Assembly (NCBI RefSeq): GCF_900109575.1
Contig: NZ_FOAF01000001.1
Location: 62,001 to 126,000 of the forward strand
Length of the DNA stretch: 64,000 nt
Direction of reading: 5' to 3'
DNA from: Olivibacter domesticus
Lineage (GTDB): Bacteria; Bacteroidota; Bacteroidia; Sphingobacteriales; Sphingobacteriaceae
Made by a program: the position numbers and the translations under genes. Under the pieces are notes generated by a model, which saw nothing but the letters and a program-made list of their open reading frames with translations, did not search any database and was not told where the DNA came from. Below are positions 37,602 through 47,152 of this stretch, in pieces. Positions within the stretch are counted from its first letter, which is position 1; every line of letters starts with the position of its first letter.

Positions 37602-37621
37602 ACATGTTTGAAAAAACATGT
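37602..37621. promoter_or_regulatory. candidate operator, 8-4-8 inverted repeat
   Basis: ACATGTTT and AAACATGT are exact reverse complements separated by GAAA. The site lies 95 bases upstream of the AraC start and 97 bases upstream of the GH2 start. The symmetric form suits a dimeric regulator. No protein has been tied to it. Confidence 0.4.
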
Positions 37622-37691
37622 AAATCTTGATGGTTACTTGGTAAGGTTAAAAAAATCACCTTTTAATCCTTTTTTAAATGAGCTATATCCG

Positions 37692-37699
37692 TATATTTA
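37692..37699 (+). promoter_or_regulatory. candidate -7 element for the GH2 gene
   Basis: TATATTTA is one base from the Bacteroidota TAnnTTTG box and lies 19 bases before the GH2 start. No clear -33 box was seen, so this is tentative. Confidence 0.25.
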
Positions 37700-37718
37700 G
37701 CACCTCCTACACAAAATT

Positions 37719-40514
37719 ATGAAGATGAAAATAAATTTGTTTTTTCTAGCTTTTCTCGTTTTTTCGGCGCTCTCGTCAAAAGGTCAACAAACAACTTCTT
37801 ATCAAAGAGTTTACTTATCGGGTAAAGACGCCGCTTCAGCGGTAGAATGGGACTTTAAAGTTTCGGATGGCAGAAAAGCAGGAACATGGAGCAAGCTCGC
37901 CGTACCGGCTAACTGGGAGCTACATGGTTTTGGTATCTATAACTATGGGCATGACCACGAAAAACCTGAACGAAAGCTAGGGAAGGAGATCGGCGAGTAT
38001 AAGCACAGTTTCGATATTCCCAAAGATTGGAAAGGGAAAACAATTAAAATAGTCTTTGCAGGCGCTATGACCGATACAAAAGTAAAAATCAACGGCCAAA
38101 GTGCGGGTGATTTGCACCAAGGAGGATTCTATGAATTCAAGTACGATATTACATCCTTGCTTAAATACGGGACAAAAAATCTCTTAGAAGTTACGGTGGC
38201 CAAGCACTCAGCAAATACCTCTGTAAATAACGCAGAAAGAGAGAGCGATTTTTGGATCTTTGGCGGTATTTATAGGCCTGTTTACCTAGAAGTATTACCA
38301 AGTAACCATTTCTCCCGCATTGCTGTTGATGCACAAGCTTCCGGTAAATTCAGTGCACTTCTTCAATTAAATAAACCCATTAAATCAGCATCAGTAGAAG
38401 TGAAAATTACCGATTTAAAGACGGGACAAGACGTTAAAGAATTCACTGCGCCACTGCCCGAGACTGCGTCTTCAATAACAGCAGATGTAGCGAATGTGAA
38501 AAGCTGGAATCCGGAAGATCCCAATCTTTATGAAGCTGCATTTACCCTCCTTGTAAAAGGTCAAAGAATATACACAAAAAAGGAGCGCATAGGTTTTCGA
38601 ACAGTCGAACTGAGAAAAAATGACGGAATTTACGTCAACGGAACCAAAGTGGTTTTTAAAGGAGTGAACCGACATTCCTTTTATCCAAACACGGGTAGAG
38701 CGCTCTCCGAAGCCAACCATTTAGAAGACATTAGCTTAATGAAAGATATGAACATGAATGCCGTTAGGATGAGCCATTATCCTCCCGATGAGCGATTCCT
38801 GACACTTTGCGATTCTTTAGGCCTTTTTGTATTGGATGAGGTAACAGGCTGGCAAGCAAGCTATGATACCATTGTAGGGCCTAAACTGATCAAGGAAACC
38901 GTTCTGAGAGATGAAAACCATCCTTCGGTAGTTATATGGGATCATGGAAATGAAGGGGGATGGAACTTCGCCAATGAAAAATGGTTTCATCATTGGGATA
39001 TTCAAAAGCGCCCCGTTATTTACCCATGGCTCAACAAGAACGGTGTCGATGCTTTTCACTATCCTACCTACAAAGCGGGTATAAATAGGCTCTCCAATGG
39101 AAATAATATCTTTATGCCCACTGAAATGATACACGGTTTGTATGATGGTGGCCATGGAGCAAACCTAGACGATTTCTGGACGGATTATATGCATAATCCT
39201 CGAGCAGCAGGCGGGTTCTTATGGGCATTGGTAGATGAAGCAGTTGTCCGCACAGATCGCGCAGATAGTTTAGACGCTGATGGAACCAATGCGCCCGACG
39301 GTATTGTTGGCCCATATAGAGAAAAAGAAGGTAGTTACTTCACCATAAAAGATATCTGGTCTCCGGTTCAAATCAAACCAATGGTAGTGAACGAAAAATA
39401 CAATGGACAACTCATCATTGAAAACCACTACTTATATACCAATCTTGAAAACTGTAAAATTGAATGGGAATTAAAAGGAATCAGTAATTGGAAGGCAGTT
39501 ACGCTGTCCTCCGGAAAGCAATCTTTGGCCAATACCTTACCTGGAGAGAGTAGCCGCATAACCCTTGCCTTACCGCAAGATTTTGCCAAGGCAGATTGGT
39601 TAGCGCTGTCGGTAACAGATCCTTCTGGCCATAAGATAAATAACTGGACCTGGCCAATTCACTCAGCGAACAACTTTAGTAACAAAAAATTAACAGCGCC
39701 CACCGAAGAAGATCCAGCCTCCATCGCAAAAGACAGCTTGGGAGAATATTTGGTTTACAAAGCAAACGAGACAGCGGTATATTTTCGTAAAAATTCTTTC
39801 ATGCTCGATAAGGTAGTTAAAGGAAACCATGAATATGCACTTGGAGGACCACTAATAACGGACGGAAATAAACTTAAGGAGGTTAAGCAAGAAGTAGATC
39901 AACAGGGCAATCAAGTCATCCGGTTGGCATATGAAACCTATCCCAACGCGGTTACCTGGACATTGTTCCGCAATGGGCAACTTAAATTAGAAACTTCCGC
40001 ACCAGGTTCCAAAACGGACACTGCAGATTATTTAGGTATTAATTTCTCTTTTCCTGAAGAAAATGTGAAATCCATTAGATGGGTAGGAGACGGCCCCTAC
40101 CGCGTATGGCAAAACCGTCTTAGAGGGCCTAAGTTTGGGGTGTGGGAAAAGAATTATAACAACACAATTACGGGATACAACAGCGTTGGTAAGTTAGCGT
40201 ACCCTGAGTTTAAGGGATATCATGCTAACCTATACGCCTATGAGTTGGTTGTTTCGCAGGGCAGTTTTAAAGTCTATACCGAGACACCCAATCTGTTTTT
40301 TAGACTTTTCACACCAGAAAATGCTCCCGACGCAAATAATAATCTTAAAGTAGCATTTCCTGCTGGAGATTTATCGTTTCTATATAAAATACCGGCAATA
40401 GGAACAAAATTTCATTCTGCTGAGTCCATGGGGCCTTCGTCTGCCAATATCAAAAATGTTGGGCACAATGGGGATGAAAATGATCCAATTGTATTGTGGT
40501 TTGATTTTGATTGA
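37719..40514 (+). CDS. GH2-family beta-galactosidase/beta-glucuronidase-type enzyme
   Basis: The 931-residue secreted protein (signal LFFLAFLVFSALSSKGQ) has the GH2 order: sugar-binding jelly-roll (about 30-195; LAVPANWELHGFGIYNY), immunoglobulin-like domain (about 200-300), TIM barrel (about 305-600) and further beta domains. The acid/base is E412 in HGNEGGW and the nucleophile is probably E469 in PTEMIHG. VKINGQSAGDLHQGGFYEF and FKGVNRHSFYPNTGRAL are family motifs. Galactose, glucuronic acid and mannose are all possible substrates in GH2. It is a lone gene with its own upstream region, not part of a SusCD unit, though it may act on the same glycans. Confidence 0.9.
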   Translation: MKMKINLFFLAFLVFSALSSKGQQTTSYQRVYLSGKDAASAVEWDFKVSDGRKAGTWSKLAVPANWELHGFGIYNYGHDHEKPERKLGKEIGEYKHSFDIPKDWKGKTIKIVFAGAMTDTKVKINGQSAGDLHQGGFYEFKYDITSLLKYGTKNLLEVTVAKHSANTSVNNAERESDFWIFGGIYRPVYLEVLPSNHFSRIAVDAQASGKFSALLQLNKPIKSASVEVKITDLKTGQDVKEFTAPLPETASSITADVANVKSWNPEDPNLYEAAFTLLVKGQRIYTKKERIGFRTVELRKNDGIYVNGTKVVFKGVNRHSFYPNTGRALSEANHLEDISLMKDMNMNAVRMSHYPPDERFLTLCDSLGLFVLDEVTGWQASYDTIVGPKLIKETVLRDENHPSVVIWDHGNEGGWNFANEKWFHHWDIQKRPVIYPWLNKNGVDAFHYPTYKAGINRLSNGNNIFMPTEMIHGLYDGGHGANLDDFWTDYMHNPRAAGGFLWALVDEAVVRTDRADSLDADGTNAPDGIVGPYREKEGSYFTIKDIWSPVQIKPMVVNEKYNGQLIIENHYLYTNLENCKIEWELKGISNWKAVTLSSGKQSLANTLPGESSRITLALPQDFAKADWLALSVTDPSGHKINNWTWPIHSANNFSNKKLTAPTEEDPASIAKDSLGEYLVYKANETAVYFRKNSFMLDKVVKGNHEYALGGPLITDGNKLKEVKQEVDQQGNQVIRLAYETYPNAVTWTLFRNGQLKLETSAPGSKTDTADYLGINFSFPEENVKSIRWVGDGPYRVWQNRLRGPKFGVWEKNYNNTITGYNSVGKLAYPEFKGYHANLYAYELVVSQGSFKVYTETPNLFFRLFTPENAPDANNNLKVAFPAGDLSFLYKIPAIGTKFHSAESMGPSSANIKNVGHNGDENDPIVLWFDFD

Positions 40515-40540
40515 TGTTTTTTGTGTCATCTACCGGAAGA

Positions 40541-40570
40541 GAGGGTGTATCATCAGCCATGATCACCCTC
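40541..40570. terminator. hairpin between convergent GH2 and GAPDH genes
   Basis: GAGGGTGTATCAT (40541-40553) pairs with ATGATCACCCTC (40559-40570), leaving one bulged T and a short loop. It lies between two convergent genes. The T-rich run expected after an intrinsic terminator is weak on the + side; on the - side it reads TTCCGGTAGATGACACAAAAAA, also weak. Confidence 0.45.
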
Positions 40571-40624
40571 ATTTGAAAAGCTGGAAGCTAAAACTGATGT
40601 ACCAAAAGAGCTTGCCCGATAAAA

Positions 40625-41602
40625 TCAGATCAGCGAAATTAATTCAGCGATTCGATTGGAAATGCCCACTTCGTTGTCATACCAGGCAACAATCTTCACT
40701 AGTTTACCAATAGTTTTCGTCATCCCACCATCTACGATCGAAGAATGTGTGTTACCCAGAATATCCGAAGATACGAACTGTTCTTCCGTATATTCCAGCA
40801 CACCTTTTAGTGACGTTTCAGCATAGCGTTTCAATATAGCATTGACCTCTGCCACGGTCACCTCCTTTCGAAGGTTAATAGACAGATCAACGATTGATCC
40901 ATCGATCACGGGCACGCGGTATGAATATCCATCCATCTTGCCTAGAAGGTTAGGCAACACGTTACCAATGGCTTTTGCGGCGCCAGTTGTTGTCGGTATG
41001 ATCGAATAGGCCGCAGCACGGGCACGACGTAGATCTTTATGCGGTGCGTCTTGCAGGTTCTGATCTGCTGTAAAGGCATGAACAGTAACCATGTACCCTG
41101 ATTCAACACCGTATTCTTTATCGAGAACATACAGAATAGGCGCAATACTACCGGTGGTGCAGGATGCAGTCGAATAAATCTGATCATCTCCAATAAGTTC
41201 ATTGTTGACACCATGAACAATCGTTTTTACGCCACCGGTGGCGGGTGCTGTAATCAATACCTTTTTCGCACCGGCATTGATATGTGCAAATGCGGTACTT
41301 TTATCCGTAAAACGCCCTGTCGATTCGATAACGGCATCTATCTGCATGGACGCCCAAGGTAATTTAGCGGGGTCCTTTTCTTGGAGCATCGTGATGCGTT
41401 TGCCGTTGGCAATCAGGATATCACCCTCGGTGCTAACCTCGCCGGAGAACCGGCCATGAGCGGTATCATATTTAAACAAATGTGCAAGCGTATCAATATC
41501 CGTCAGGTCATTGATAGCTACAACTTCTACTCCAGACTGGTGTTGTAAGGCACGCAGCGTCATCCGACCAATGCGGCCGAACCCATTAATTGCAATTTTC
41601 AT
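40625..41602 (-). CDS. glyceraldehyde-3-phosphate dehydrogenase, divergent type I
   Basis: The 325-residue protein has the NAD fold (IAINGFGRIGRMTLRAL, VAINDLTDIDTLAHLFKYDT) and the catalytic Cys148 with His175 (TVHAFTADQ). The motif reads TASCTTGSIAP where most phosphorylating enzymes have SCTTN, so the Asn after the double Thr is Gly. WYDNEVGISNR closes the family pattern. It converts glyceraldehyde 3-phosphate to 1,3-bisphosphoglycerate, if the family role holds. A GlxA-type regulator ends 17 bases upstream in the same direction, an unusual partner for a central glycolytic enzyme, so this may be a second, conditionally expressed copy. Confidence 0.88.
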   Translation of the reverse strand: MKIAINGFGRIGRMTLRALQHQSGVEVVAINDLTDIDTLAHLFKYDTAHGRFSGEVSTEGDILIANGKRITMLQEKDPAKLPWASMQIDAVIESTGRFTDKSTAFAHINAGAKKVLITAPATGGVKTIVHGVNNELIGDDQIYSTASCTTGSIAPILYVLDKEYGVESGYMVTVHAFTADQNLQDAPHKDLRRARAAAYSIIPTTTGAAKAIGNVLPNLLGKMDGYSYRVPVIDGSIVDLSINLRKEVTVAEVNAILKRYAETSLKGVLEYTEEQFVSSDILGNTHSSIVDGGMTKTIGKLVKIVAWYDNEVGISNRIAELISLI

Positions 41603-41619
41603 TCGAATAATTTTTTTAT

Positions 41620-42645
41620 TTAGTTTATCAATAGATCTTCCATACCAGCATCTTTTAAAGCCGTTCGGAAAGTATGGCGGTAATTAGATGGCGTAACAGA
41701 CAGATGCCTCAGAAAAATACGTCGCATAGAAACCAGATTACCCATACCACATTGTTCCGCAATTCTTTCCAGCGGTATATCTGTATCTTCGAGAAATTTC
41801 CGGGCAGCCTCCACTCTCAGTTTTTCAACAAACTTGGCCGGAGGCATCCCTGTTTCCCGATGAAACACCCGTGTAAAGTTGCGCGTGCTCATATTCATCT
41901 TACCAGCGATCCGTCCTACTTCCAGCGATTCATGCAAATGATCGCGGAGCCAGCTTTGTGTTTTACCGGCGATATTTTCATCTTCATAAACCGGCAGCAG
42001 ATTGCCAAATTGAGCCTGGAAGCCAGGACGACTCAAGTAAAAAACCAGTTTTCTGGCTACCCGTATGGCAATATCCTTTCCGAAATCCTCTTCTATCATT
42101 GCGAGCGACAAATCGATACCAGAGGAAACGCCTGCTGAAGTGTAAACATTTCCATCATTCGTAAAAAAATGATTAGCATTAACCTGAACGGAAGGGTATT
42201 CCTTTTTCAATTTTTCGCTTAAATCCCAGTGGGTAGTAGCCCTTTTCCCTTCAAGTAAACCTGCCTTAGCCAAAGCAAATGCACCTCCGCAAATAGATGC
42301 GATGCGCCGTGTATTCACCGCATTGATCTGCCCAAGCCAATGGTAAAAATCTTCCAATGCAACAGTGGCCGCTTCGCGAAAATCATTGCCGGCGATGATG
42401 AGCGTATCGATTGGTAAGGCAATTTCCATTGCATGATATGGACAACGGATTTCAACACCTGTCTCAGTCCTGAGCGTTCGGTCGGTTGTCGGTGTTGCAA
42501 TTAAAACTTCATAACCTTTAGCAGCACTAACAGCCTGCAGGCAATTGTTAGCATTCGTAAATACATCCGAAGGACCGGCAAAATCCAGTAGCATATTGCC
42601 TGTCATAACAACGATAACTACTCTCTTTTTTTCGTTCGTATTCAT
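41620..42645 (-). CDS. GlxA-family transcriptional regulator (DJ-1/PfpI sensor plus AraC domain)
   Basis: The 341-residue protein has a DJ-1/PfpI-like N-terminal domain (about 8-195; VVIVVMTGNMLLDFAGPSDV, RIASICGGAFALAKAGLL with the conserved Cys, then KRATTHW) and a C-terminal AraC helix-turn-helix (about 235-330; VGRIAGKMNMSTRNFTRVFH, IAEQCGMGNLVSMRRIFLRH). Members respond to small molecules such as amines or aldehydes. It lies directly before GAPDH, probably co-transcribed, with its own upstream region facing the cytochrome gene. Confidence 0.9.
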   Translation of the reverse strand: MNTNEKKRVVIVVMTGNMLLDFAGPSDVFTNANNCLQAVSAAKGYEVLIATPTTDRTLRTETGVEIRCPYHAMEIALPIDTLIIAGNDFREAATVALEDFYHWLGQINAVNTRRIASICGGAFALAKAGLLEGKRATTHWDLSEKLKKEYPSVQVNANHFFTNDGNVYTSAGVSSGIDLSLAMIEEDFGKDIAIRVARKLVFYLSRPGFQAQFGNLLPVYEDENIAGKTQSWLRDHLHESLEVGRIAGKMNMSTRNFTRVFHRETGMPPAKFVEKLRVEAARKFLEDTDIPLERIAEQCGMGNLVSMRRIFLRHLSVTPSNYRHTFRTALKDAGMEDLLIN

Positions 42646-42789
42646 CTGTCAAATATAGCTGCTTTTCGACGCGTCTCAAAGGACATAAATTATACAATTT
42701 AGGCCAAAAGAGATTCGCGTCGTCTTGTCGGTTTCATTCTATTTTATTTGTCCAGGTCTACGCACATTTACAAATAAATTAATTAAAAG

Positions 42790-43092
42790 ATGAAGACAAT
42801 TCTGTTAACAGTTGCGATATGCTACTCGATCGATGCGGCAGCACAAGAGCTGAGCCCATCAATGAGCAATGGAAAAATAATATTTCAAAGTAATTGTGTA
42901 AGGTGTCACGGTGATGATGGTAAGCTAGGGAAGTTTGGAGCAAAAGACCTACAAAAAAGCAAGTTGGATGATAAGCGTTTGTATAAAATCATCTCTAACG
43001 GTAAATGGCTTATGCCCCGGTGGAAAAAGGTATTAACGCCCGAGCAAATCTTATCAGTCATTATTTATGTTAAAACCCTAAGATATAAATAA
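42790..43092 (+). CDS. small periplasmic cytochrome c
   Basis: The 100-residue protein has a short signal sequence (ILLTVAICYSIDAAAQ) and one class I heme c motif, C-V-R-C-H, near residue 37. The probable axial Met lies in NGKWLMPRWKK. The length and the closing LTPEQILSVIIYVKTL helix are typical of cytochrome c6/c553-like electron carriers. The gene stands alone between a leftward regulator and a small membrane protein; its redox partner is not in view. Confidence 0.85.
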   Translation: MKTILLTVAICYSIDAAAQELSPSMSNGKIIFQSNCVRCHGDDGKLGKFGAKDLQKSKLDDKRLYKIISNGKWLMPRWKKVLTPEQILSVIIYVKTLRYK

Positions 43093-43189
43093 AAAGACTC
43101 CCGCTAACATCAGCTTGATAATAAAGAAGATATATTAAAACAAAAACACTTATCTTTATGTTGGGCTTTTATATGAAAGGAATCACGTT

Positions 43190-43372
43190 ATGGATATGTT
43201 CGGTCAATTTTTAGTCTACCTTCTCCTAGCAATTCTGGGCATACTTGCTTTAAGTATCCTCATGTTTAACGGTTCATGGTTGGCCTGTTTATTAGCTGTT
43301 GGAGTGGAGTTATTGTTTATCGGAAGTTTTGTTGCGTGGAGAAGGAAAAGAGCAAGAAGAAGTACGTATTAA
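43190..43372 (+). CDS. small two-helix membrane protein, unknown
   Basis: The 60-residue frame has two strongly hydrophobic stretches (about 7-27 and 29-48) and a basic C-terminus (WRRKRARRSTY), giving a hairpin membrane protein with a cytoplasmic tail. No family was recognised. It follows the cytochrome gene by 97 bases in the same direction. The composition and basic tail favour a real small protein, but chance cannot be excluded. Confidence 0.5.
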   Translation: MDMFGQFLVYLLLAILGILALSILMFNGSWLACLLAVGVELLFIGSFVAWRRKRARRSTY

Positions 43373-43670
43373 TAGCCCAACCAAGAAAGTTTATTGACCC
43401 ATAATTCACCACAGAATATATTGAAGCCAAATCCTATAGTTGATAGCCAAGAATTTGTATCTTAGAGAATTAATTCATCTAAGAAGCTCCCAAAACCCTA
43501 AATTATGCTTAATAATCGTCGTAAATCGTTGATATAATTATTCTTTGCATGTTAGCTGTTTATTTAAGCGGGCAGAAATAGCAAATCTAACAGCGGATTA
43601 CTTTATGTCAAAACATTCATAGTATGAGTTAAAGTAAATATAATGAGCAGAAAAATTTGTGTTCAAAAAA
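43373..43670. other. 298-bp intergenic region
   Basis: Between the small membrane gene and the convergent M61 gene no intact frame was found. It contains a 23-base stretch (43413-43435) that matches 57505-57527 at 21 of 23 positions and could be read as EYIEAKS, suggesting a possible relic of a coding sequence. Confidence 0.4.
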
Positions 43671-45203
43671 CTATTGATTTATCCACGCTTTTCTTAATGC
43701 TAATTGTTGGGCATTCGGATTGTTTATCAGGTTAATTTTTTTAGTTGTTTCGTCATATTCAAAACCTACTTTTGCCAGGCATTCTTTCAAAGGTATAGGG
43801 TCGCCACCTTCCATATAATCAGTAAAAAATGTACGGATCTTGGGGAAAGTCATAGCTGCAATTTCGTCGAATAAGGCATCATCATTAAAATATTTTCCTT
43901 TGCCATATTTCTTCATAAGTCGTTGCACCAGTTCTTGGGTGCCTATTTTTCCATCTGAAAGTTCGCGTAATTTTATGTCAAGGCATAAACCGAGTAAAGC
44001 GCCTTTTTGATAAAAATTCATATATTGGTCTTGCCGTTCAACCGCATTTTTACTCAAATTAGTAAAAGATAATTTGTTATCAAATGCTTCCATACCATGT
44101 GTTTTCTCTTCAATTTTTCGTGCGAATTCTTTTAAACTGATCATTTTTTGCTTTATCGGCATGTGTATAGTGGCGTATTCTGTCATACCTTCATAGAGCC
44201 ATAAATGTTTGGACAAAGTAGGGTTCAAAAAATCGTAATTCTCAATTTCCTTTGAATGAATATTAAGCGGTGTAACAATATGGAAGAATTCATGTGATGC
44301 AACGCTAATGAGCGCATTGGGCAGATAGTTAATACTGCTAGAGTTGTACAAACAAACGGTCGATTGTGCGTGCTCCAAGCCGTCTCCCATGAGTCCATTC
44401 TCCTTTGATGATTCATAATAAATCAAAAAGGCATATTTGTCAACTGGTAGCTTACCTCCCAGATAAGATTGCTGATTTTTTAGAATAGTCTCCAATTCAT
44501 CAGCTATCTTTTTGGAATAGTGCCGCTCCTCTTTGTTATAGAAAGATATCAGTATTTCGGCATTACCTACTTTTATCCAAGTAGTATCAGGTATGCAATA
44601 CAGTACGGGTGCATCTACCAATTCTCTGTAATTTTTTACCGAAAAAATATCAGTACTATCATTTTTAAGTATGTAATTCAAGGCCGACGATGCATAAAAG
44701 TCTTTATTTTTCTTAATGTTGATTTTATAGGGAAGATTATTCATCTCTTGAAAATAGCCTGCCAATGAATTGTAATTGATGACAAATACAGAGTCTTGGA
44801 TAAAAGTACTGGCTGCAGATTTTGCGCCCCGGGTATTTTGCTGTAAAGAATCCCACCCATCGGCTACTTGATAAGATATTTTTGCAACATTTTTAAGATC
44901 ATGCACCATCCAACTATTTTGATCCAATCTTTCAGTAAGAATTTTTTTACCAGTTTTATCAAACGCACTAAAGTCAGAAATATATTGCCCGAAATTCATA
45001 GCATCATAATAGCCGGGAACCATTTTTGGAATAACAAACTTACCTTGTTCTAGCTTGTTTTTTGGTGGAGAGAAAGAAACTGTAACTTGGTCGTCCTGAA
45101 TATTAAGCAAGTCAATCGTGTATTGATAACTATGGTTATGCGATTGGGCTAATGCCGTGGTTGTAAAAAATGCTAATGTGAAAAATAATTTTATTGTTTT
45201 CAT
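43671..45203 (-). CDS. M61-family metallopeptidase, without full PDZ domain
   Basis: The 510-residue secreted protein (signal LFFTLAFFTTTALAQ) has an N-terminal beta domain (about 25-190), then the thermolysin-like zinc site HEFFH in ASHEFFHIVTPLNIHS, with the third ligand Glu in WLYEGMTEYATIH. M61 glycyl aminopeptidases usually continue into a PDZ domain and reach about 600 residues; here only a stump remains (PIPLKECLAKVGFEYDE) before the end. It probably trims peptides in the periplasm. It is divergent from the S41 peptidase gene, with 139 bases between the longest possible starts. Confidence 0.88.
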   Translation of the reverse strand: MKTIKLFFTLAFFTTTALAQSHNHSYQYTIDLLNIQDDQVTVSFSPPKNKLEQGKFVIPKMVPGYYDAMNFGQYISDFSAFDKTGKKILTERLDQNSWMVHDLKNVAKISYQVADGWDSLQQNTRGAKSAASTFIQDSVFVINYNSLAGYFQEMNNLPYKINIKKNKDFYASSALNYILKNDSTDIFSVKNYRELVDAPVLYCIPDTTWIKVGNAEILISFYNKEERHYSKKIADELETILKNQQSYLGGKLPVDKYAFLIYYESSKENGLMGDGLEHAQSTVCLYNSSSINYLPNALISVASHEFFHIVTPLNIHSKEIENYDFLNPTLSKHLWLYEGMTEYATIHMPIKQKMISLKEFARKIEEKTHGMEAFDNKLSFTNLSKNAVERQDQYMNFYQKGALLGLCLDIKLRELSDGKIGTQELVQRLMKKYGKGKYFNDDALFDEIAAMTFPKIRTFFTDYMEGGDPIPLKECLAKVGFEYDETTKKINLINNPNAQQLALRKAWINQ

Positions 45204-45381
45204 TAAGGTGAATTTTCGTTAAATATACGGCATCGTCTGCATTGACATAAAGCGGAACTATATGCAACATTTTCTTTTTTGCTATGTCCTTTTTATAGAC
45301 TTTACTTTAAATATACTGTTTTAAAAATAATGAAAGCATCTCATGGTTTCAATTAAAAATTTATGCATTATGTCATTATTA

Positions 45382-47031
45382 ATGAAACAAAAGCCACGCT
45401 TTTTTCTCTTGCTCGTACTTTTTCTATCTGTAATCGTCTGCTATTCGCAGGAAATCGGAATCGATCATCAGAGGTTAGGCCAATTAAGAACGGAATTCGA
45501 AAATGGAAAAATGGAGATATCAAATTACAATACAGCATGTTATTTTGCGCTGTCAGGAGATCGTACCTTAGCTTTTGTCTATCTAAAAAAAGCAGTGTAC
45601 GACGATGGTTTTGCTGATGCAACGGCTATGGAAAAAGATCCAGATCTGAGCACTTTACATCACGATGCGCTTTGGCCTGTAATACTCCAAAAAATCGAAG
45701 AAAATGTAATGAAGCAACAGAAAGTTGCCGCCTTATATTTTAATCAAAAAGACTTTTGGGAGTCTAAGACACTAAAGACGCCTTATCGGGAGAATATTTC
45801 AGAAGAAGAAAAAATTGCAGGTTTGTCAAAATTTTGGTCAGAAGCTAAATACAATTTTGCCAACTTTGATCTATTACCGGATCTAAATTTTGACTCTCTT
45901 TATTTTGCATACCTATCGAAGGTCACGAACACCAAGTCAACTTTAGAATATTATCAATTAATGGCAAAATTCGGTGCTATGTTAAGAGATGGTCATACCA
46001 ATGTATATGCTCCCCAAGAATTAACAAATGAATTATATGCAAGACCTTTATTGCGCAGCCGATTAGTAGAAGGGAAGACTTTGATTGTTGGCGTTTATGA
46101 TCCTAAATTGGAAAAGGAGGGTATTAAAGTAGGACAGGAAATTGTTGAGGTGAACGGGTTGCCGGTTAAGGAATATGCTGCGCGTTACGTGATCCCTTAT
46201 GAGAGTTCATCTACAAGGCAAGACAAAGAAGTGCGGGCATATGACTACGCCTTATTAGCTGGGTCAATTCACCAGCCAATTGCATTGCAATTGAAAGATA
46301 AATCGGGCTTCATGCAAAAATACAGTATTTCCCGAGTAAAACCCGAAGAACGTTCCGCGAAATTAGCAGCAGCACCGTTCGAATATAAGATGTTGAAAGG
46401 TAATATCGCCTATATTGCACTGAATAGTTTTGGCAGTGATTCTGCAGCAAATGCCTTCGCAGCATGTTACGAAAATATCTCGAAAGCAAATGCCATTATT
46501 TTTGACATCAGAAACAATGGTGGCGGTAGTTCCTCCGTGGGATGGAATATTCTTAGCTATTTAATTCAAAAACCTTTTCCTATTCATTCTTGGTATACCC
46601 GGGAATACAGACCAAGTTTCCGGGCATGGAACAATATCCAGCAAGTTTACGGAGGAAAAAGTAAGCTCTATCCCAAAGAAAAGTTTTTTTATCACAAGCC
46701 TGTCGTTGTCTTAACCAGTGCTAGAACTTTCTCGGCAGCGGAAGATTTTGCAGCAGCCTTTAAATCCTTACATCGTGGGCAAATCATTGGGAGTGCAACG
46801 GGAGGTAGCTCGGGCCAGCCCCTTGTTATCAGCCTACCTGGGAATGGAACAGCACGTATTTGTACCAAACGGGATATGCTTGCAAATGGCGAGGATTTTG
46901 TGGGAAAGGGTGTTCAGCCCGATAAAAAAGTGGTTCCAACGATCGAAGATGTTAGAAAGGGTGTTGATACCGTATTAGAAGAAGCCATCAAGCAGTTACT
47001 ATCTCCAAAACATGGAGCAAATAAAATTTGA
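45382..47031 (+). CDS. S41-family peptidase (tail-specific protease type)
   Basis: The frame is open from 45343; ATG at 45382 gives a clean signal peptide (QKPRFFLLLVLFLSVIVCYS), while 45343 or 45370 would add residues before it. A helical TPR-like segment (about 25-100) is followed by an S41 domain with a PDZ-like middle (KEGIKVGQEIVEVNGLPV). The catalytic region is TSARTFSAAEDFAAAFK (Ser in FSAAED) with the Lys-type partner expected near GSATGGSSGQPL. IIFDIRNNGGGSSSVGWNI is the usual structural motif. It likely degrades exported proteins in the periplasm. Confidence 0.88.
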   Translation: MKQKPRFFLLLVLFLSVIVCYSQEIGIDHQRLGQLRTEFENGKMEISNYNTACYFALSGDRTLAFVYLKKAVYDDGFADATAMEKDPDLSTLHHDALWPVILQKIEENVMKQQKVAALYFNQKDFWESKTLKTPYRENISEEEKIAGLSKFWSEAKYNFANFDLLPDLNFDSLYFAYLSKVTNTKSTLEYYQLMAKFGAMLRDGHTNVYAPQELTNELYARPLLRSRLVEGKTLIVGVYDPKLEKEGIKVGQEIVEVNGLPVKEYAARYVIPYESSSTRQDKEVRAYDYALLAGSIHQPIALQLKDKSGFMQKYSISRVKPEERSAKLAAAPFEYKMLKGNIAYIALNSFGSDSAANAFAACYENISKANAIIFDIRNNGGGSSSVGWNILSYLIQKPFPIHSWYTREYRPSFRAWNNIQQVYGGKSKLYPKEKFFYHKPVVVLTSARTFSAAEDFAAAFKSLHRGQIIGSATGGSSGQPLVISLPGNGTARICTKRDMLANGEDFVGKGVQPDKKVVPTIEDVRKGVDTVLEEAIKQLLSPKHGANKI

Positions 47032-47152
47032 AAACGACAATAAAGCCTATTCTTAAAATTATACAAACTTTTCCTAGAACTATATACTATTATAAGTTTT
47101 AGTAGGGCGTAGCTTAGCTGAGATCTTTTGAAAATGTGTTTGAATAAAAAAT

